Source: an uncultured Alcaligenaceae bacterium (GTDB lineage Bacteria; Pseudomonadota; Gammaproteobacteria; Burkholderiales; Burkholderiaceae_B). From it: DNA of 64,000 nt. The notes under the pieces are model-generated. The model ran no database searches and had not been told where the DNA came from. It saw only the letters and a program-made list of their open reading frames with translations. Made by a program: the position numbers and the translations under genes. Shown piece by piece: positions 8,717 to 18,117 of the stretch (positions are counted from its first letter, which is position 1; each line of letters starts with the position of its first letter). Where the stretch lies: contig CALEQZ010000006.1 in assembly GCA_937908115.1 (NCBI GenBank), positions 43,670-107,669 on the forward strand, given 5' to 3'.

Positions 8717-9475
8717 ATGCAAGACAAGATCGCCCTGATCACCGGCGGCAGCCGCGGCCTGGGCCGCAACGCCGCCCTGCACGTCGCCCGCGCCGGCGCC
8801 GACGTCATCCTGACCTACCGCAGCCGCGCCGACGAGGCCGCGCAAGCCGTGGCCGAGATCGAATCGCTGGGCCGGCGCGCCGCGGCCCTGCAATTGGAAG
8901 CGGGCGACGTCGCCGCCTTCGGCCCGTTCGCACACGCCGTCGCCAGCCTGCTGCGCGAGAAGTGGCAACGCGAGCGCTTCGATTTCCTGGTCAACAACGC
9001 CGGCATGGGGCTGCGCGCCCCCTTCGCCGAGACCACGGTCGAGCAGTTCGACCAACTGGTCAACGTCCACTTCAAGGGGCCGTTTTTCCTGACCCAGGCG
9101 CTGCTGCCCCTGATCGCCGACGGCGGGCGCATCCTCAACGTGTCCAGCGGGCTGGCCCGCTTTTCCTTGCCGGGCAGCGGGGCATACGCCGCCGTGAAGG
9201 GCGCCATGGAAGTCCTGACCCGCTACCAAGCCAGGGAATTGGGCCCGCGCGGCATCCGCGTCAACATCGTGGCGCCCGGCGCCATCGAGACCGACTTCGG
9301 CGGCGGCACGGTGCGCGACAACCCGGAGGTGAACCGCTTCGTCGCGGCGCAGACGGCGCTGGGGCGCGCCGGCCTGCCCGACGACGTCGGCGGCGCCATC
9401 GCGGCGCTGCTGGGCGACGGCACGGGCTGGATCACCGGCCAGCGCATCGAGGTCTCGGGCGGCATGTTCCTGTAG
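8717..9475 (+). CDS. SDR-family NAD(P)-dependent oxidoreductase
   Basis: A 252-aa classical SDR with TGGSRGLG (residues 8-15), NNAG (~94), a catalytic Ser in NVSSGLA and an intact YAAVK (Tyr-x-x-x-Lys). The C-terminus GWITGQRIEVSGGMFL matches beta-ketoacyl-reductase-like SDRs. AAGGAA lies 8 bp before the ATG. It is probably the target of the divergent LysR regulator. The substrate is unknown. Confidence 0.92.
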   Translation: MQDKIALITGGSRGLGRNAALHVARAGADVILTYRSRADEAAQAVAEIESLGRRAAALQLEAGDVAAFGPFAHAVASLLREKWQRERFDFLVNNAGMGLRAPFAETTVEQFDQLVNVHFKGPFFLTQALLPLIADGGRILNVSSGLARFSLPGSGAYAAVKGAMEVLTRYQARELGPRGIRVNIVAPGAIETDFGGGTVRDNPEVNRFVAAQTALGRAGLPDDVGGAIAALLGDGTGWITGQRIEVSGGMFL

Positions 9476-9555
9476 GCATTGGCGGCATCCGGCTGCGGCA
9501 GAATTGGTAGCATTGCCTGGCGCGCGTGCCCGCCGCCGATGGCCAAGGAGCCTTT

Positions 9556-11196
9556 GTGGATGCCATAGCCGTTTCGCTGGTCATGTTCATCGCCGTCCTG
9601 GTCAGCGGCATGATCGTCCGGGTGCTGCCCGTGGCCGTGCCGCTGCCCCTGGTGCAGATCGCCCTGGGCGCGCTGATCTCGGGGGTTTTCCATCACGGCG
9701 TGCGGCTCGATCCCGAGATCTTCTTTTTTCTCTTCCTGCCCCCGCTGCTGTTCCTGGATGGATGGCGCATCCCCAAGGAAGGCCTGCTGCGGGACAAGTT
9801 CTCCATCATCGAGTTGGCCTTCGGACTAGTCATCTTTACGGTGATCGGGCTGGGCCTGCTCATCCACTGGATGATCCCCGCCATGCCTTTGCCGGTGGCG
9901 TTCGCGCTGGCAGCCATCGTCTCGCCCACCGACCCCGTGGCGGTGTCGGCCATCACGCAGCGCGTGGCCATCCCGGGCCGCATCATGCACATCCTGGAAG
10001 GCGAATCGCTGCTCAATGACGCCAGCGGCCTGGTCGCCTTCCGCTTCGCGGTGGCCGCCGCGGTCACCGGCACGTTTTCGCTGGCCACTGCGGCGACCTC
10101 GTTCCTGTGGGTGGCGCTGGCGGGCTTGGCCATCGGCGGTGGCTTCGCGTGGCTGATAACGACTGCCAAGGCCGTTTTCAGCCGGCGCTATGGCGAGGAG
10201 CCCGGCTCGGAGATCCTGCTCAGCCTGCTGATCCCCTTCGGCGCCTATGGGCTGGCCGAACATGCTGGGGCATCGGGCATCCTGGCCGCGGTGGCCGCCG
10301 GCATCGTCATGAGCTACGCGGAACTGTCGGGGCGGGCGCTGGCGACCACGCGCATGCAGCGCACGGCGGTCTGGAACATGGTGCAGTTCACCTTGAACGG
10401 CATCATGTTCGTACTGCTCGGCGAACAGCTGCCTGCCATCTTCGAGGGTGCGGCGCACGCGGCCGCGCAAACCGGCCATCACAGCCTTTGGTGGCTGGTC
10501 GCCTACGCGCTCGGCATCAACGTCGCGCTGGCGCTGCTGCGCTTTGGCTGGGTCTGGATATCGCTGCAGGCCGGGCGCATCGCCGCGCGCTGGCAGGGGC
10601 GCGAGGCGCCGCCGCCCAGCCTGCGCCTGACCCTGGCCATGTCACTGGCTGGCGTGCGCGGGGCCATCACACTGGCCGGTGTGCTGACATTGCCGCTGAC
10701 GCTGGCCGACGGCTCGCCGTTTCCCGCGCGCGACCTGGCCATCTTCCTGGCGGCCATGGTCATCATCCTTTCGCTGCTCGCCGCCAGCATCGGGCTGCCG
10801 CGGCTGTTGAGGAACCTCGAGGCGCCACCGGAGACCGAACGCCAGCACCAAGAGGAACTGGCCGAGACCGCGGCCCGCGAGGCCGCCTGCCGGGGCATCC
10901 AGGACGCGCTGGGCAAGCTGACCCAGGCGCACCCGGACGAAGACCCCGCCGTGTTCACCGAAGTCGCCGCCCGGGTCACGAGCAGCTTCAACCAAACCGT
11001 CTACGGCGGCATGGGCCAGGAAGCCGACGCCATCGCCATCCAGCGGCAAGCCGAGATCGAGCGCCAGCTGCGCTTGGCCGCATTGGCGGCCTCGCGCGAC
11101 GAAATCTTCCGCCTGGCACGCAACGGCCGGATTTCCGACGAACTGGCCCGCGAACAGGTGCGCAGGATAGACCTGCAGGAGGCCAGGCTGCATTAA
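9556..11196 (+). CDS. CPA1-type Na+/H+ antiporter
   Basis: A 546-aa membrane protein with about 12 hydrophobic segments in the first 430 residues. Family signatures are FFFLFLPPLLFLDGWRIP, ALAAIVSPTDPVAVSAI (the SPTDPV motif), GESLLNDASGLVAF (the ND ion-binding site) and SLAGVRGAITLAGVLTLPL. A ~110-residue hydrophilic C-terminal tail follows and resembles the YjcE-type tail. The GTG at 9556 is preferred because AAGGAG lies 5 bp upstream; an in-frame GTG at 9526 lacks such a site. The predicted role is pH and sodium homeostasis in the inner membrane. Confidence 0.92.
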   Translation: MDAIAVSLVMFIAVLVSGMIVRVLPVAVPLPLVQIALGALISGVFHHGVRLDPEIFFFLFLPPLLFLDGWRIPKEGLLRDKFSIIELAFGLVIFTVIGLGLLIHWMIPAMPLPVAFALAAIVSPTDPVAVSAITQRVAIPGRIMHILEGESLLNDASGLVAFRFAVAAAVTGTFSLATAATSFLWVALAGLAIGGGFAWLITTAKAVFSRRYGEEPGSEILLSLLIPFGAYGLAEHAGASGILAAVAAGIVMSYAELSGRALATTRMQRTAVWNMVQFTLNGIMFVLLGEQLPAIFEGAAHAAAQTGHHSLWWLVAYALGINVALALLRFGWVWISLQAGRIAARWQGREAPPPSLRLTLAMSLAGVRGAITLAGVLTLPLTLADGSPFPARDLAIFLAAMVIILSLLAASIGLPRLLRNLEAPPETERQHQEELAETAAREAACRGIQDALGKLTQAHPDEDPAVFTEVAARVTSSFNQTVYGGMGQEADAIAIQRQAEIERQLRLAALAASRDEIFRLARNGRISDELAREQVRRIDLQEARLH

Positions 11197-12383
11197 CCGC
11201 CGCGGCGGCCCCCGAAGTACGTCGGCCAGAAGGCCGCCATCCCGAGGACGGGGCCGGCCGCCAAGGGCAGCAGCACATAGCGTGCGCCCACGGCATCGGC
11301 CAGCGCGCCAGTCAGCTGGATGCTGGCCACCGTGACCGAAAAGCCGATGCAATTGATGAGCGTGACGATGCTGCCCACCTGCCCGGGCGGGGCCTCGCGC
11401 GCGTTGAGCGCGGAAAACTGCGCCGAATCGCCAACCACCGCCACGCCCCAGGCCAGCAGGAAAAGCGCCAGCGCAGGCGTGGGCAGGCCAAAGGCCAGCG
11501 GTGACAGCAGGCAGCACAGGCCCGAAACGGACAGCTGTGCCGCTGCCACGGGCGCGCTGCCGTGCCGCCGCGAAAACACGCCACCCCCCATGCAGCCGGC
11601 CGCGCCTGCGGCGATCACCGCGAACGTGCACAGGGACAGCACGGGCGCCGGCGGCGCCAGCCCCTGCGACTGGAAATGGCCCGCGAGATAGAACGGGACG
11701 AACGCCCAGAACGCGTACAGCTCCCACATATGGCCGACGTAGCCGCAAGCGGCCGCGCGCAAGCGTGCTCGCTCGCGCCAGGCACGCGCCAGCGCCGCCC
11801 CGCCTGCGGCTTCGGGCCCGGCGGCATAGGGACCTTCGGGCACCGTCACACGCAGCACGATCCCGCCCATCACCGCCAGCGCCGAGGATGCGGCCAACAC
11901 CGGTTGCCAGCCCGGCGCGGCCTCCAGTCCATGCACCAGGTAAGGGAAGGCCGTGCCCAGCACCAAGGCCCCTGTCAGGAAGCCCAGCGCCTTGCCCAGC
12001 TCATCCCGGTACCAGCCGGCCGCCACCTTGATGCCGACCGGATAAATGCCCGCCAGCGCCACGCCCACCAGGAAACGCGCCGACAGCACGGCTTCGGGTG
12101 ACGCCCAACGCTGGGCCAGCCAAGTCAGCGGATAGTTGCACAGCGCGCCCGCGCAGCACGAGGCGAAAAACAGCGACGTCGCCCGGTAACGATCGGACAA
12201 GCGCAGCCGCGCCGACAACAGCGTGCCGGCGATGAAGCCCAGCTGCACGGCGCTGGCCAGCCAGGCCGCGCTCACGCCGCCGGCCAGTTCGGCTGCGACG
12301 GCGTTGCCGGCGAACCAAAGCGAGGTGCCCGCGAATTGCGAAAAAACGATGGCCGCCAGAATGCCTGGCCGGCGCTCGCGCAT
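11193..12383 (-). CDS. MFS transporter
   Basis: A 396-aa protein with about 12 hydrophobic segments. It has SLWFAGNAVAAEL in the first helix pair, LRLSDRYRATSLF in loop 2-3 and a central loop between helices 6 and 7. The C-terminus reaches the antiporter stop convergently, with a 4-bp overlap at 11193-11196. The start is uncertain: ATG at 12383 is used, while a TTG at 12401 would overlap the stop of the upstream AAA gene and couple translation. The substrate is unknown. Confidence 0.85.
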   Translation of the reverse strand: MRERRPGILAAIVFSQFAGTSLWFAGNAVAAELAGGVSAAWLASAVQLGFIAGTLLSARLRLSDRYRATSLFFASCCAGALCNYPLTWLAQRWASPEAVLSARFLVGVALAGIYPVGIKVAAGWYRDELGKALGFLTGALVLGTAFPYLVHGLEAAPGWQPVLAASSALAVMGGIVLRVTVPEGPYAAGPEAAGGAALARAWRERARLRAAACGYVGHMWELYAFWAFVPFYLAGHFQSQGLAPPAPVLSLCTFAVIAAGAAGCMGGGVFSRRHGSAPVAAAQLSVSGLCCLLSPLAFGLPTPALALFLLAWGVAVVGDSAQFSALNAREAPPGQVGSIVTLINCIGFSVTVASIQLTGALADAVGARYVLLPLAAGPVLGMAAFWPTYFGGRRGG

Positions 12384-12397
12384 TGCGGGCGCCGCCG

Positions 12398-15061
12398 TCA
12401 AAGCGGGTCCCCCGCGGCACCCGTCCCCGGCAACGACCGCGGCGCGACCCCCAAGTCGCCCCACTTGTCGGGATGGCAGGTAAAGAGCAGTACCTGGTGG
12501 CGGCTGCCGGCGTCGAACAGCGCCCGCTTCATCTGCGCCAGGCGAAGGTCGTCGCTATGCGCAAGCGCATCGTCCAGGATGACCAGGGTGGGCCGGCCGG
12601 CCTCCTTGAGCAGGTCGGCATAGGCCAGGCGGCAAATCAGCGCCATTTGTTCGCGCGCACCGAAGCTAAGCGCCTCGAACCCGCCCGTTTCGATTTGCCC
12701 GCCCCGGTCGCGCATCAGGACGCTCGGCGCCAGGTCTTCGCCCAGTTCGAGGCTGGCCTGCGCAAACAAGAGCTGCAAGTATCGATTCAGGTGCCGGGCA
12801 AGCGGCGCCTGCAACTTCAACGTGGCCGAGCGCCGCCGGTCGCGCAGCAACCCGTACAGGTAATCGAGCGCCGCAGCGCGCCGCCGCAGTTCGCGCACGC
12901 GGCGGGCAGCCTGCTCGGCATCGCGGCGGCATTCGGCGTGGCGCTCGTCCAAACCTTGCGCGCCGTCGGCCTGCAAGGCCGCTTCCAGCCTCGCGATGCG
13001 TTCGCGCCGCTCGGCGTGGCGCCGCTCGTGTTGCTCGGCGCTGCGCGTGTAGCGCTCCACATCCTGGCGTAGGATGTCCGGCCGGGCCGCTTCGATTTGC
13101 GCCAGCAAGTCCTTGATCCGGCCCTGGACGGTCGCCTGCTCGGCGCGCGCCTCGAGCAGGCGCTGCTGCGCCAGCGCCTGCCGCTCGGCACGCTCGGGCA
13201 AGGCAAGCAACGCCTGCAGGGCCGCAAGCTCCCGCCGGGCCGCTTCGCTGGCAGTCAGCGCGGCGACCTGCGCCTGCTGCGCCTGCGCCAGCGCCTGCTC
13301 GGCCTGCCGCAATGACTCGGCAGCCGCCCCTTCGGCGGCCTGCACGACGGCGATCGACGTCTCGGCTTCGTCGCCTTCCGGCGCGGTCCCGGCCTGGCCC
13401 AATGCCGCTTCGGCCTCTTCCAGGCGTGCGGCCAGCGCCGCGCGATCGGCGCGCAGCGCGTCGATCCCGTGCGGCGCCAAGGCGCCCAGGCTCGCCGCGC
13501 TGGCGCGCGCCTCGGCCTGCGCCTGCTGGAAGGCCTGCCACCGCACCTCGGCCTGGGCCAGGTCCGGCACGCCCAGCTGCCCGAGCACTGCGTCGTACTG
13601 CTCGCGAACCGCCTCGGCGTCGCGGCTGACCTGGGCGAGATCCGAGCCGCCGGGCTGGATGCGCAGCTTGCCCAGTCCCGGCATCGCGATTTCGGTATCG
13701 GCCAGCAGCAGCCGCTGGCCGCTGCCGGCGACAGGCTGGCCTGCCACGTCTATGCTCCGGCCGTCGTCCAGCACGTAATGCAGGCGGGTGGCAGCCGCGT
13801 CCCTGCGTATGGTCAGTTCGTCCAGCCTGCGCCGCAGCTCGCGCAGGCGCTGTAGGTCCGCCTCGGCGATCTCGTTGGCTGCGGCCCGCTGCCGTTGCGC
13901 CTGCAGCGCGGCCGACGCTGCTTCGGCATCGGCCAACGCGGCGTCCGCCGCCTGCAGGCGTGCGCGCAATTCGTCGCACCGCCTGGCCGCTTCCTGGCGC
14001 GCTTGCCGCTGGCGCGCGCTTTGCAGCGCGGCGCGCGCCAGCTCGTAGCGGGCGAGTGCGTCGTCGCGGCGCTGCGTCCAGTCGCGCACCTGGGCGGCGG
14101 CGGCCTGTGCGCGCGCCTGGGCGTCGTCGCAATCGCGCATGCGCCGCTGCGCGTCGGCCTGCTGTGCGTCGTAATCCGCAAGCTGCCCGAGCAACATTGC
14201 CAGGTTTTCTTCGATCTGCGTAAGCCGCGCGCGCGCCTGCGCCAGTTCGTCCTCCAGCCCGACGATGCCGTCGAGCCGGGCTTGCGCCTGCGCGGCCTGG
14301 CTGCGCAGCGCCTGCCAAGGCGCCTCGCGCTCGTCGCGCGCATGTTCGGCCCGCAGGGCCTGCAGCTCGTCGACCTGCTCGCGGTAGCGAACGATCGCTT
14401 CATGCAGCGCCTTGGCGCGCTCGGATAGTTCCGACTGGCGCTTGAGGGCCTGCGCGTAAGCACCGCGCGGCTGGCCGGTGGCCGGCGTAAGCAGTTCGTT
14501 GCGCTCGGCCTGCACCGCCGCCAGGATTTCGTCGCCGCCGCTTGCCGTCACTTCGCCCACGGCATCGACGAGCACGGCGCGCAACCGGTCGGTGGCGTGG
14601 GCGACCGGTTCGCGGATCTCATGGCCGGCGCCCTGCTGCATCCACAACAGGCCCGGGATACCCCAGTGCTCGGCCTTGCTGTTGCCCTTACCCGGATATT
14701 GGAAGCCCAGCAGCTCAGCGAGGTGGTCTTCGGCCTGCGCGCCTTCGTAGCGCTGCGCGCCAGCCAGCAACTCGCAGCGCTTCCTGGCCAAGAAGCTTTT
14801 CTTGAGCCGGTACGGCCGGCCGTCGATTTCGAAATCGAGCTCTACGGTGGGCGCGGCCGACGGTTCGTCCCAAGGGCGCAAATCCTCCACCGCTCCTGAG
14901 CGGTGGCGCTCGAAGAACGCCGCGCGTATGGCCGCGACGATCGTGCTCTTGCCGGCCTCGTTCGGGCCGGTAAACAGGTTGATGCTCGGCTGCAGTCCGG
15001 CCAGTTCCAGCGGCCGCCGAAACCGGCGAAACTGCTCCAGGCGGATGCGGGTCAGCTTCAC
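12398..15061 (-). CDS. SbcC/Rad50-like (YhaN-type) coiled-coil ATPase
   Basis: An 887-aa SMC-like protein. Walker A GPNEAGKST is at residues ~33-41, followed by a long Ala/Gln/Glu/Arg-rich coiled coil (~200-740). The C-terminal half-ATPase has LSFGAREQ (signature) and LVILDDALAHSD (Walker B). I see no CxxC zinc hook at the apex, unlike Rad50/SbcC, which fits the YhaN family. The GTG start overlaps the stop of the nuclease gene upstream (GTGA), so both subunits should be made together. The predicted role is ATP-driven DNA-end processing. Confidence 0.88.
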   Translation of the reverse strand: MKLTRIRLEQFRRFRRPLELAGLQPSINLFTGPNEAGKSTIVAAIRAAFFERHRSGAVEDLRPWDEPSAAPTVELDFEIDGRPYRLKKSFLARKRCELLAGAQRYEGAQAEDHLAELLGFQYPGKGNSKAEHWGIPGLLWMQQGAGHEIREPVAHATDRLRAVLVDAVGEVTASGGDEILAAVQAERNELLTPATGQPRGAYAQALKRQSELSERAKALHEAIVRYREQVDELQALRAEHARDEREAPWQALRSQAAQAQARLDGIVGLEDELAQARARLTQIEENLAMLLGQLADYDAQQADAQRRMRDCDDAQARAQAAAAQVRDWTQRRDDALARYELARAALQSARQRQARQEAARRCDELRARLQAADAALADAEAASAALQAQRQRAAANEIAEADLQRLRELRRRLDELTIRRDAAATRLHYVLDDGRSIDVAGQPVAGSGQRLLLADTEIAMPGLGKLRIQPGGSDLAQVSRDAEAVREQYDAVLGQLGVPDLAQAEVRWQAFQQAQAEARASAASLGALAPHGIDALRADRAALAARLEEAEAALGQAGTAPEGDEAETSIAVVQAAEGAAAESLRQAEQALAQAQQAQVAALTASEAARRELAALQALLALPERAERQALAQQRLLEARAEQATVQGRIKDLLAQIEAARPDILRQDVERYTRSAEQHERRHAERRERIARLEAALQADGAQGLDERHAECRRDAEQAARRVRELRRRAAALDYLYGLLRDRRRSATLKLQAPLARHLNRYLQLLFAQASLELGEDLAPSVLMRDRGGQIETGGFEALSFGAREQMALICRLAYADLLKEAGRPTLVILDDALAHSDDLRLAQMKRALFDAGSRHQVLLFTCHPDKWGDLGVAPRSLPGTGAAGDPL

Positions 15062-16224
15062 GGCGCGGCCTCCTTGCGCACGCCGCCGATGCCGGAATGC
15101 GCACCGCCACCGTCCCCGGCGCGGCGAGCGTCCAGCAAACCCGCCAGGATCGCCAGCGCATCGCGCGCGACCTCGGCGTCAGGCCCTTCCTGGGCCGCGC
15201 GCAGCGCTGCCACGACTTCGCCCAAATAGCCGTCGGCGCGCAAGGTGGCGATGTCGTCGGCGGTGGGCTCCAGCCGCAAGGCGGAAAAATCCGCCTGCAG
15301 GCTGCGCGCACGGCCGCGCGCCTGCTCCACCGCGCGGGCCAGCCTGCGGTGCCCGTCCAGGTCCACGCGGCCGGAGAACGCCAAGCGCACCACGTCATCG
15401 GGGCCGTAGCTGGCCAGGTGCTGCAAGGCCGCGTCGACGTCGCTCGGCACCTGCAGGGCCAGCGCCTCGTCGCGCCACGCATAACGGCCGGTGCGCAGGG
15501 GCTGCACCACGGGCGTCGCGCCCGGTGCAGCCAATTCCACCAGCAGGGCCTGGCCCGACTCGTTGGCACGCCAGCGGTCGGTCTCGGGCGTGCCTGCATA
15601 CCAGGTGCGCGGCCCTATCTGGCGCGTGCCGTGCCAATCGCCCAGCGCCAGGTAATCGAGCCGGGCGGTCTCGGCCCTGTCCGGGGCGATCGGATTGGCC
15701 GAATCGATGTCCTCGGCCAAGACCCCCTGCACGCTGCCGTGTGCCAGGCCGATGCGCAGCATCCCCGCCGGCGTGTGCGCGCCGGCAAACCATTGCGTCA
15801 GGTCGTCATGGGTGTGGCGCTGGGTTAGCGGCGCCGGTAACACGACCGCGTTGGCGCTTTCCAGCACGACGGGTTGCGGCGACAGGCACAGGTGCACGTT
15901 GTCCGGAATGGCGGCCAGGCGCTGCGCGCGCGTCCACACCGATTCGGCAAGCGCAGCATCATGATTGCCAGGCAGCAGTACCCAGGGGCCGGCGTACCCA
16001 GACATCTGGTCGAACAGCCGGTGTATGGTGCGATCGGCCACGCCTTGCGCATCGAACACGTCGCCGGCAACCAACACCGCGGCAACGTCGTGCTGGGCGG
16101 CCGCCTGCGCCAGCCGCGCGACCGCGTCAAAGCGCGCCTCCGCCAAAAAGGCCGCCTCGTCGGATTCGAACTGGCCGAATAGCTTGCCGATCTGCCAATC
16201 GGCCGTGTGCAGGAAAACGGGCAC
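15058..16224 (-). CDS. SbcD/YhaO-like metallophosphoesterase nuclease subunit
   Basis: A 388-aa calcineurin-like phosphoesterase. Metal-site motifs appear in order: HTADWQIG (residues 6-13), VAGDVFD (~52-58), LLPGNHDA (~84-91), LAHGSVQG (~160) and ALGDWHGT (~195). The first motif has Gln where SbcD/Mre11 usually has His (DWQ for DxH). The C-terminal ~150 residues should form the cap and partner-binding region. The start is GTG. It forms a two-gene operon with the coiled-coil ATPase downstream, making an Mre11-Rad50-type complex probable. Confidence 0.88.
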   Translation of the reverse strand: MPVFLHTADWQIGKLFGQFESDEAAFLAEARFDAVARLAQAAAQHDVAAVLVAGDVFDAQGVADRTIHRLFDQMSGYAGPWVLLPGNHDAALAESVWTRAQRLAAIPDNVHLCLSPQPVVLESANAVVLPAPLTQRHTHDDLTQWFAGAHTPAGMLRIGLAHGSVQGVLAEDIDSANPIAPDRAETARLDYLALGDWHGTRQIGPRTWYAGTPETDRWRANESGQALLVELAAPGATPVVQPLRTGRYAWRDEALALQVPSDVDAALQHLASYGPDDVVRLAFSGRVDLDGHRRLARAVEQARGRARSLQADFSALRLEPTADDIATLRADGYLGEVVAALRAAQEGPDAEVARDALAILAGLLDARRAGDGGGAHSGIGGVRKEAAP

Positions 16225-16523
16225 GGGGCGTTCCGAAGAAAAGCACGACAGCAGGCGCCTGTGCCAGCGCCCGCCTGTGGTTTCGCGACACTATACACAG
16301 CACGTCCGCGCGGACGAAGCCCACGGCGCGGATCGCGCTTGCTGGCGCCTGCGCCTGGACGCGCAAGCGGCGATACCTCGTTTGCGCATATCCAAATGAA
16401 ATTTATTACGTAGGCGAGTGGGCGGCGCTGCCCCAGAATCATTGCTTTACTTTCGCCAGGCGCGCACGGGGCACGCATGCGGGCATCGTGCCGCCGGCCG
16501 AAGCCGCACCATTGGAGCCTTGC

Positions 16524-17525
16524 ATGACTGAATATCACCGCGCCCGCGGCGTCGTCCGCTTCGCGCACGCCTTGCTGCTGGCCGCCGCGCTGGCCGGCAC
16601 GGCCGCAGCCGGCGCCGCCCAGGACGCACAGGACTATCCGGCCAAGCCGATCAACCTTATCGTGTCCTATCCGCCCGGCGGCAGCGTGGACGTGGCCGCG
16701 CGCATCCTGCAGGACCCCCTGGCCAAAGCGCTTGGCCAGCCCGTAGTCGTCGAAAACAAGGGCGGCGCAGGCGGGACCATCGGCACGCGCCACGTGGCGG
16801 CCGCCGCCCCCGATGGCTACACGCTGCTCATCACGCTCTCGTCGCACACCATCAATCCGGCCATCTACGAGGGCCTGCCCTTCGATACCGAGAAGGACTT
16901 CGCCCCGGTGTCGCTGGTGGCCTCGGCCCCGCAAATCCTCGTGGCGCACCCATCCTTTCCCGCCGCCAACCTGAAAGAAGCGATCGACCACATCCGCAAG
17001 GCGGGCAACCCCGTGCCTTACGGTTCAGCCGGCACCGGCTCGCCCAGCCACATCGCCGGCGAACTCTTCAGGCTCAAGACCGGCCTGCCGCTGACGCACA
17101 TTCCCTATCGCGGCGGCGGCCCGGCCACGCTCGATGTGCTGGGCGGCCAGATCCCGCTGCTTTGGGTATCCCTGCCGGCGGTGGCCGCGCACGTCAAGGA
17201 AGGCCGGCTCAAGGCGCTTGCCGTCTCGACGGCCAAGCGCACCCCGGTGCTGCCCGAGGTGCCGGCCGTGGCAGAGACCATCCCCGATTTCAACGTCGAT
17301 TCCTGGTACGCGATGTTCGCGCCTGCCGGCACGCCTGCGGCCATCATCGACAAAGTGCAGTCTGCGGTCGCCGCCGCGGCACGCGACAAGGCCATCCAAG
17401 AGGCTTTCCTCGCGCAGGGCGCAGTCGTCGTGGGCAGCACGCCCGCCGAGCTTGATCAAGTGGTCAAGACCGAAATCCCGATGTGGAAGGCGCTGGCCAA
17501 ACAGGCCGACATATCCGTCAAATAA
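16524..17525 (+). CDS. Bug-family (TctC-like) periplasmic solute-binding receptor
   Basis: A 333-aa exported receptor. The signal peptide spans residues ~1-33 (VRFAHALLLAAALAGTAAAGAA). The mature protein opens with YPAKPINLIVSYPPGGSVD and continues VVVENKGGAGGTIG, APDGYTLL, THIPYRGGGPATLDVLGGQIP and LPEVPAVAE, all Bug signatures. TGGAGCC precedes the ATG. It is divergent from the nuclease operon and convergent with the MarR gene. No cognate TctAB transporter is nearby, and the ligand is unknown. Confidence 0.92.
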   Translation: MTEYHRARGVVRFAHALLLAAALAGTAAAGAAQDAQDYPAKPINLIVSYPPGGSVDVAARILQDPLAKALGQPVVVENKGGAGGTIGTRHVAAAAPDGYTLLITLSSHTINPAIYEGLPFDTEKDFAPVSLVASAPQILVAHPSFPAANLKEAIDHIRKAGNPVPYGSAGTGSPSHIAGELFRLKTGLPLTHIPYRGGGPATLDVLGGQIPLLWVSLPAVAAHVKEGRLKALAVSTAKRTPVLPEVPAVAETIPDFNVDSWYAMFAPAGTPAAIIDKVQSAVAAAARDKAIQEAFLAQGAVVVGSTPAELDQVVKTEIPMWKALAKQADISVK

Positions 17526-17537
17526 CGCAACCTACGC

Positions 17538-17558
17538 GGCGGGCCGGGGCGGCCCGCC
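17538..17558. terminator. GC-rich hairpin between convergent genes
   Basis: GGCGGGCC and GGCCCGCC form perfect 8-bp arms around a 5-nt loop and fill the gap between the Bug stop and the MarR stop. There is no T tract on either side, so it may be a Rho-linked pause or mRNA-stabilising hairpin rather than an intrinsic terminator. Confidence 0.5.
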
Positions 17559-18032
17559 CTACTGCGCCTTGCTGACGCCGGCATCCTGCTCGCCGCGCAC
17601 AGCCGCGGCGGCCCGTACGAAATTGTCCTCCAGCACGCCGAGCACGCGGTTGAGCTCGTCGATTTCCTTCGCGGACAGTCCCTTGAGGGCGTGATCGAAA
17701 AAGGCGTTGCGCCGCGGCAGCGCCTGCTGCACCACTGCCTTGCCCGCTTCGGTCAGGCGGGCGTTGGTCAGCCGGTTGTCCGCAGGGTCGACCATGCGCT
17801 CGATCCACCCCAGTTGCTCCATGGCCTGGAGTTGCCGCGTCAGCGCCGCAGGATCCTGGCGGGCGCGCTCGGCCAGTTCCTTTTGCGAGCACTGGCCGCG
17901 CTCGTGCAACGCGAGCAAAATGCGCCACCGCGGCAGCGCGTATCCCACGCAGCTGGCAAATGCCGCCTGCATGGTGCGATACGTTTGGCCAAGGTGCTGA
18001 ATGACCTGCAAGCCTTGTCGTTGCTTGGGCAA
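17559..18032 (-). CDS. MarR-family regulator
   Basis: A 157-aa winged-helix protein: ALPRWRILLALHERGQCSQKELAERARQDPAALTRQLQAMEQLGWIERMVDPADNR is the MarR DNA-binding domain with the wing Asp-x-Arg. The TTG at 18032 is chosen because GGGGAG lies 8 bp upstream and it gives a normal family length; the frame stays open further upstream without coding features. It lies 85 bp downstream of the MFS gene on the same strand. It probably represses that pump through the inverted repeats at 19694-19731, a drug- or phenolic-responsive arrangement known for EmrR-type regulators. Confidence 0.85.
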   Translation of the reverse strand: MPKQRQGLQVIQHLGQTYRTMQAAFASCVGYALPRWRILLALHERGQCSQKELAERARQDPAALTRQLQAMEQLGWIERMVDPADNRLTNARLTEAGKAVVQQALPRRNAFFDHALKGLSAKEIDELNRVLGVLEDNFVRAAAAVRGEQDAGVSKAQ

Positions 18033-18117
18033 GAATCCGTCTCCCCGAATGGCGCCTACGGGCGCGCCTGGCGCGGACGATGGAACGTCGCCGGCGCCCC
18101 GGGGCGCATCTTTCGAA

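Noticed and set aside
14802..16523. Long plus-strand frame upstream of the Bug receptor, over the nuclease genes
   Set aside because: It is Arg/Pro/Ala-rich shadow sequence antisense to the SbcCD-like genes; the signal peptide at 16524 sets the real start.
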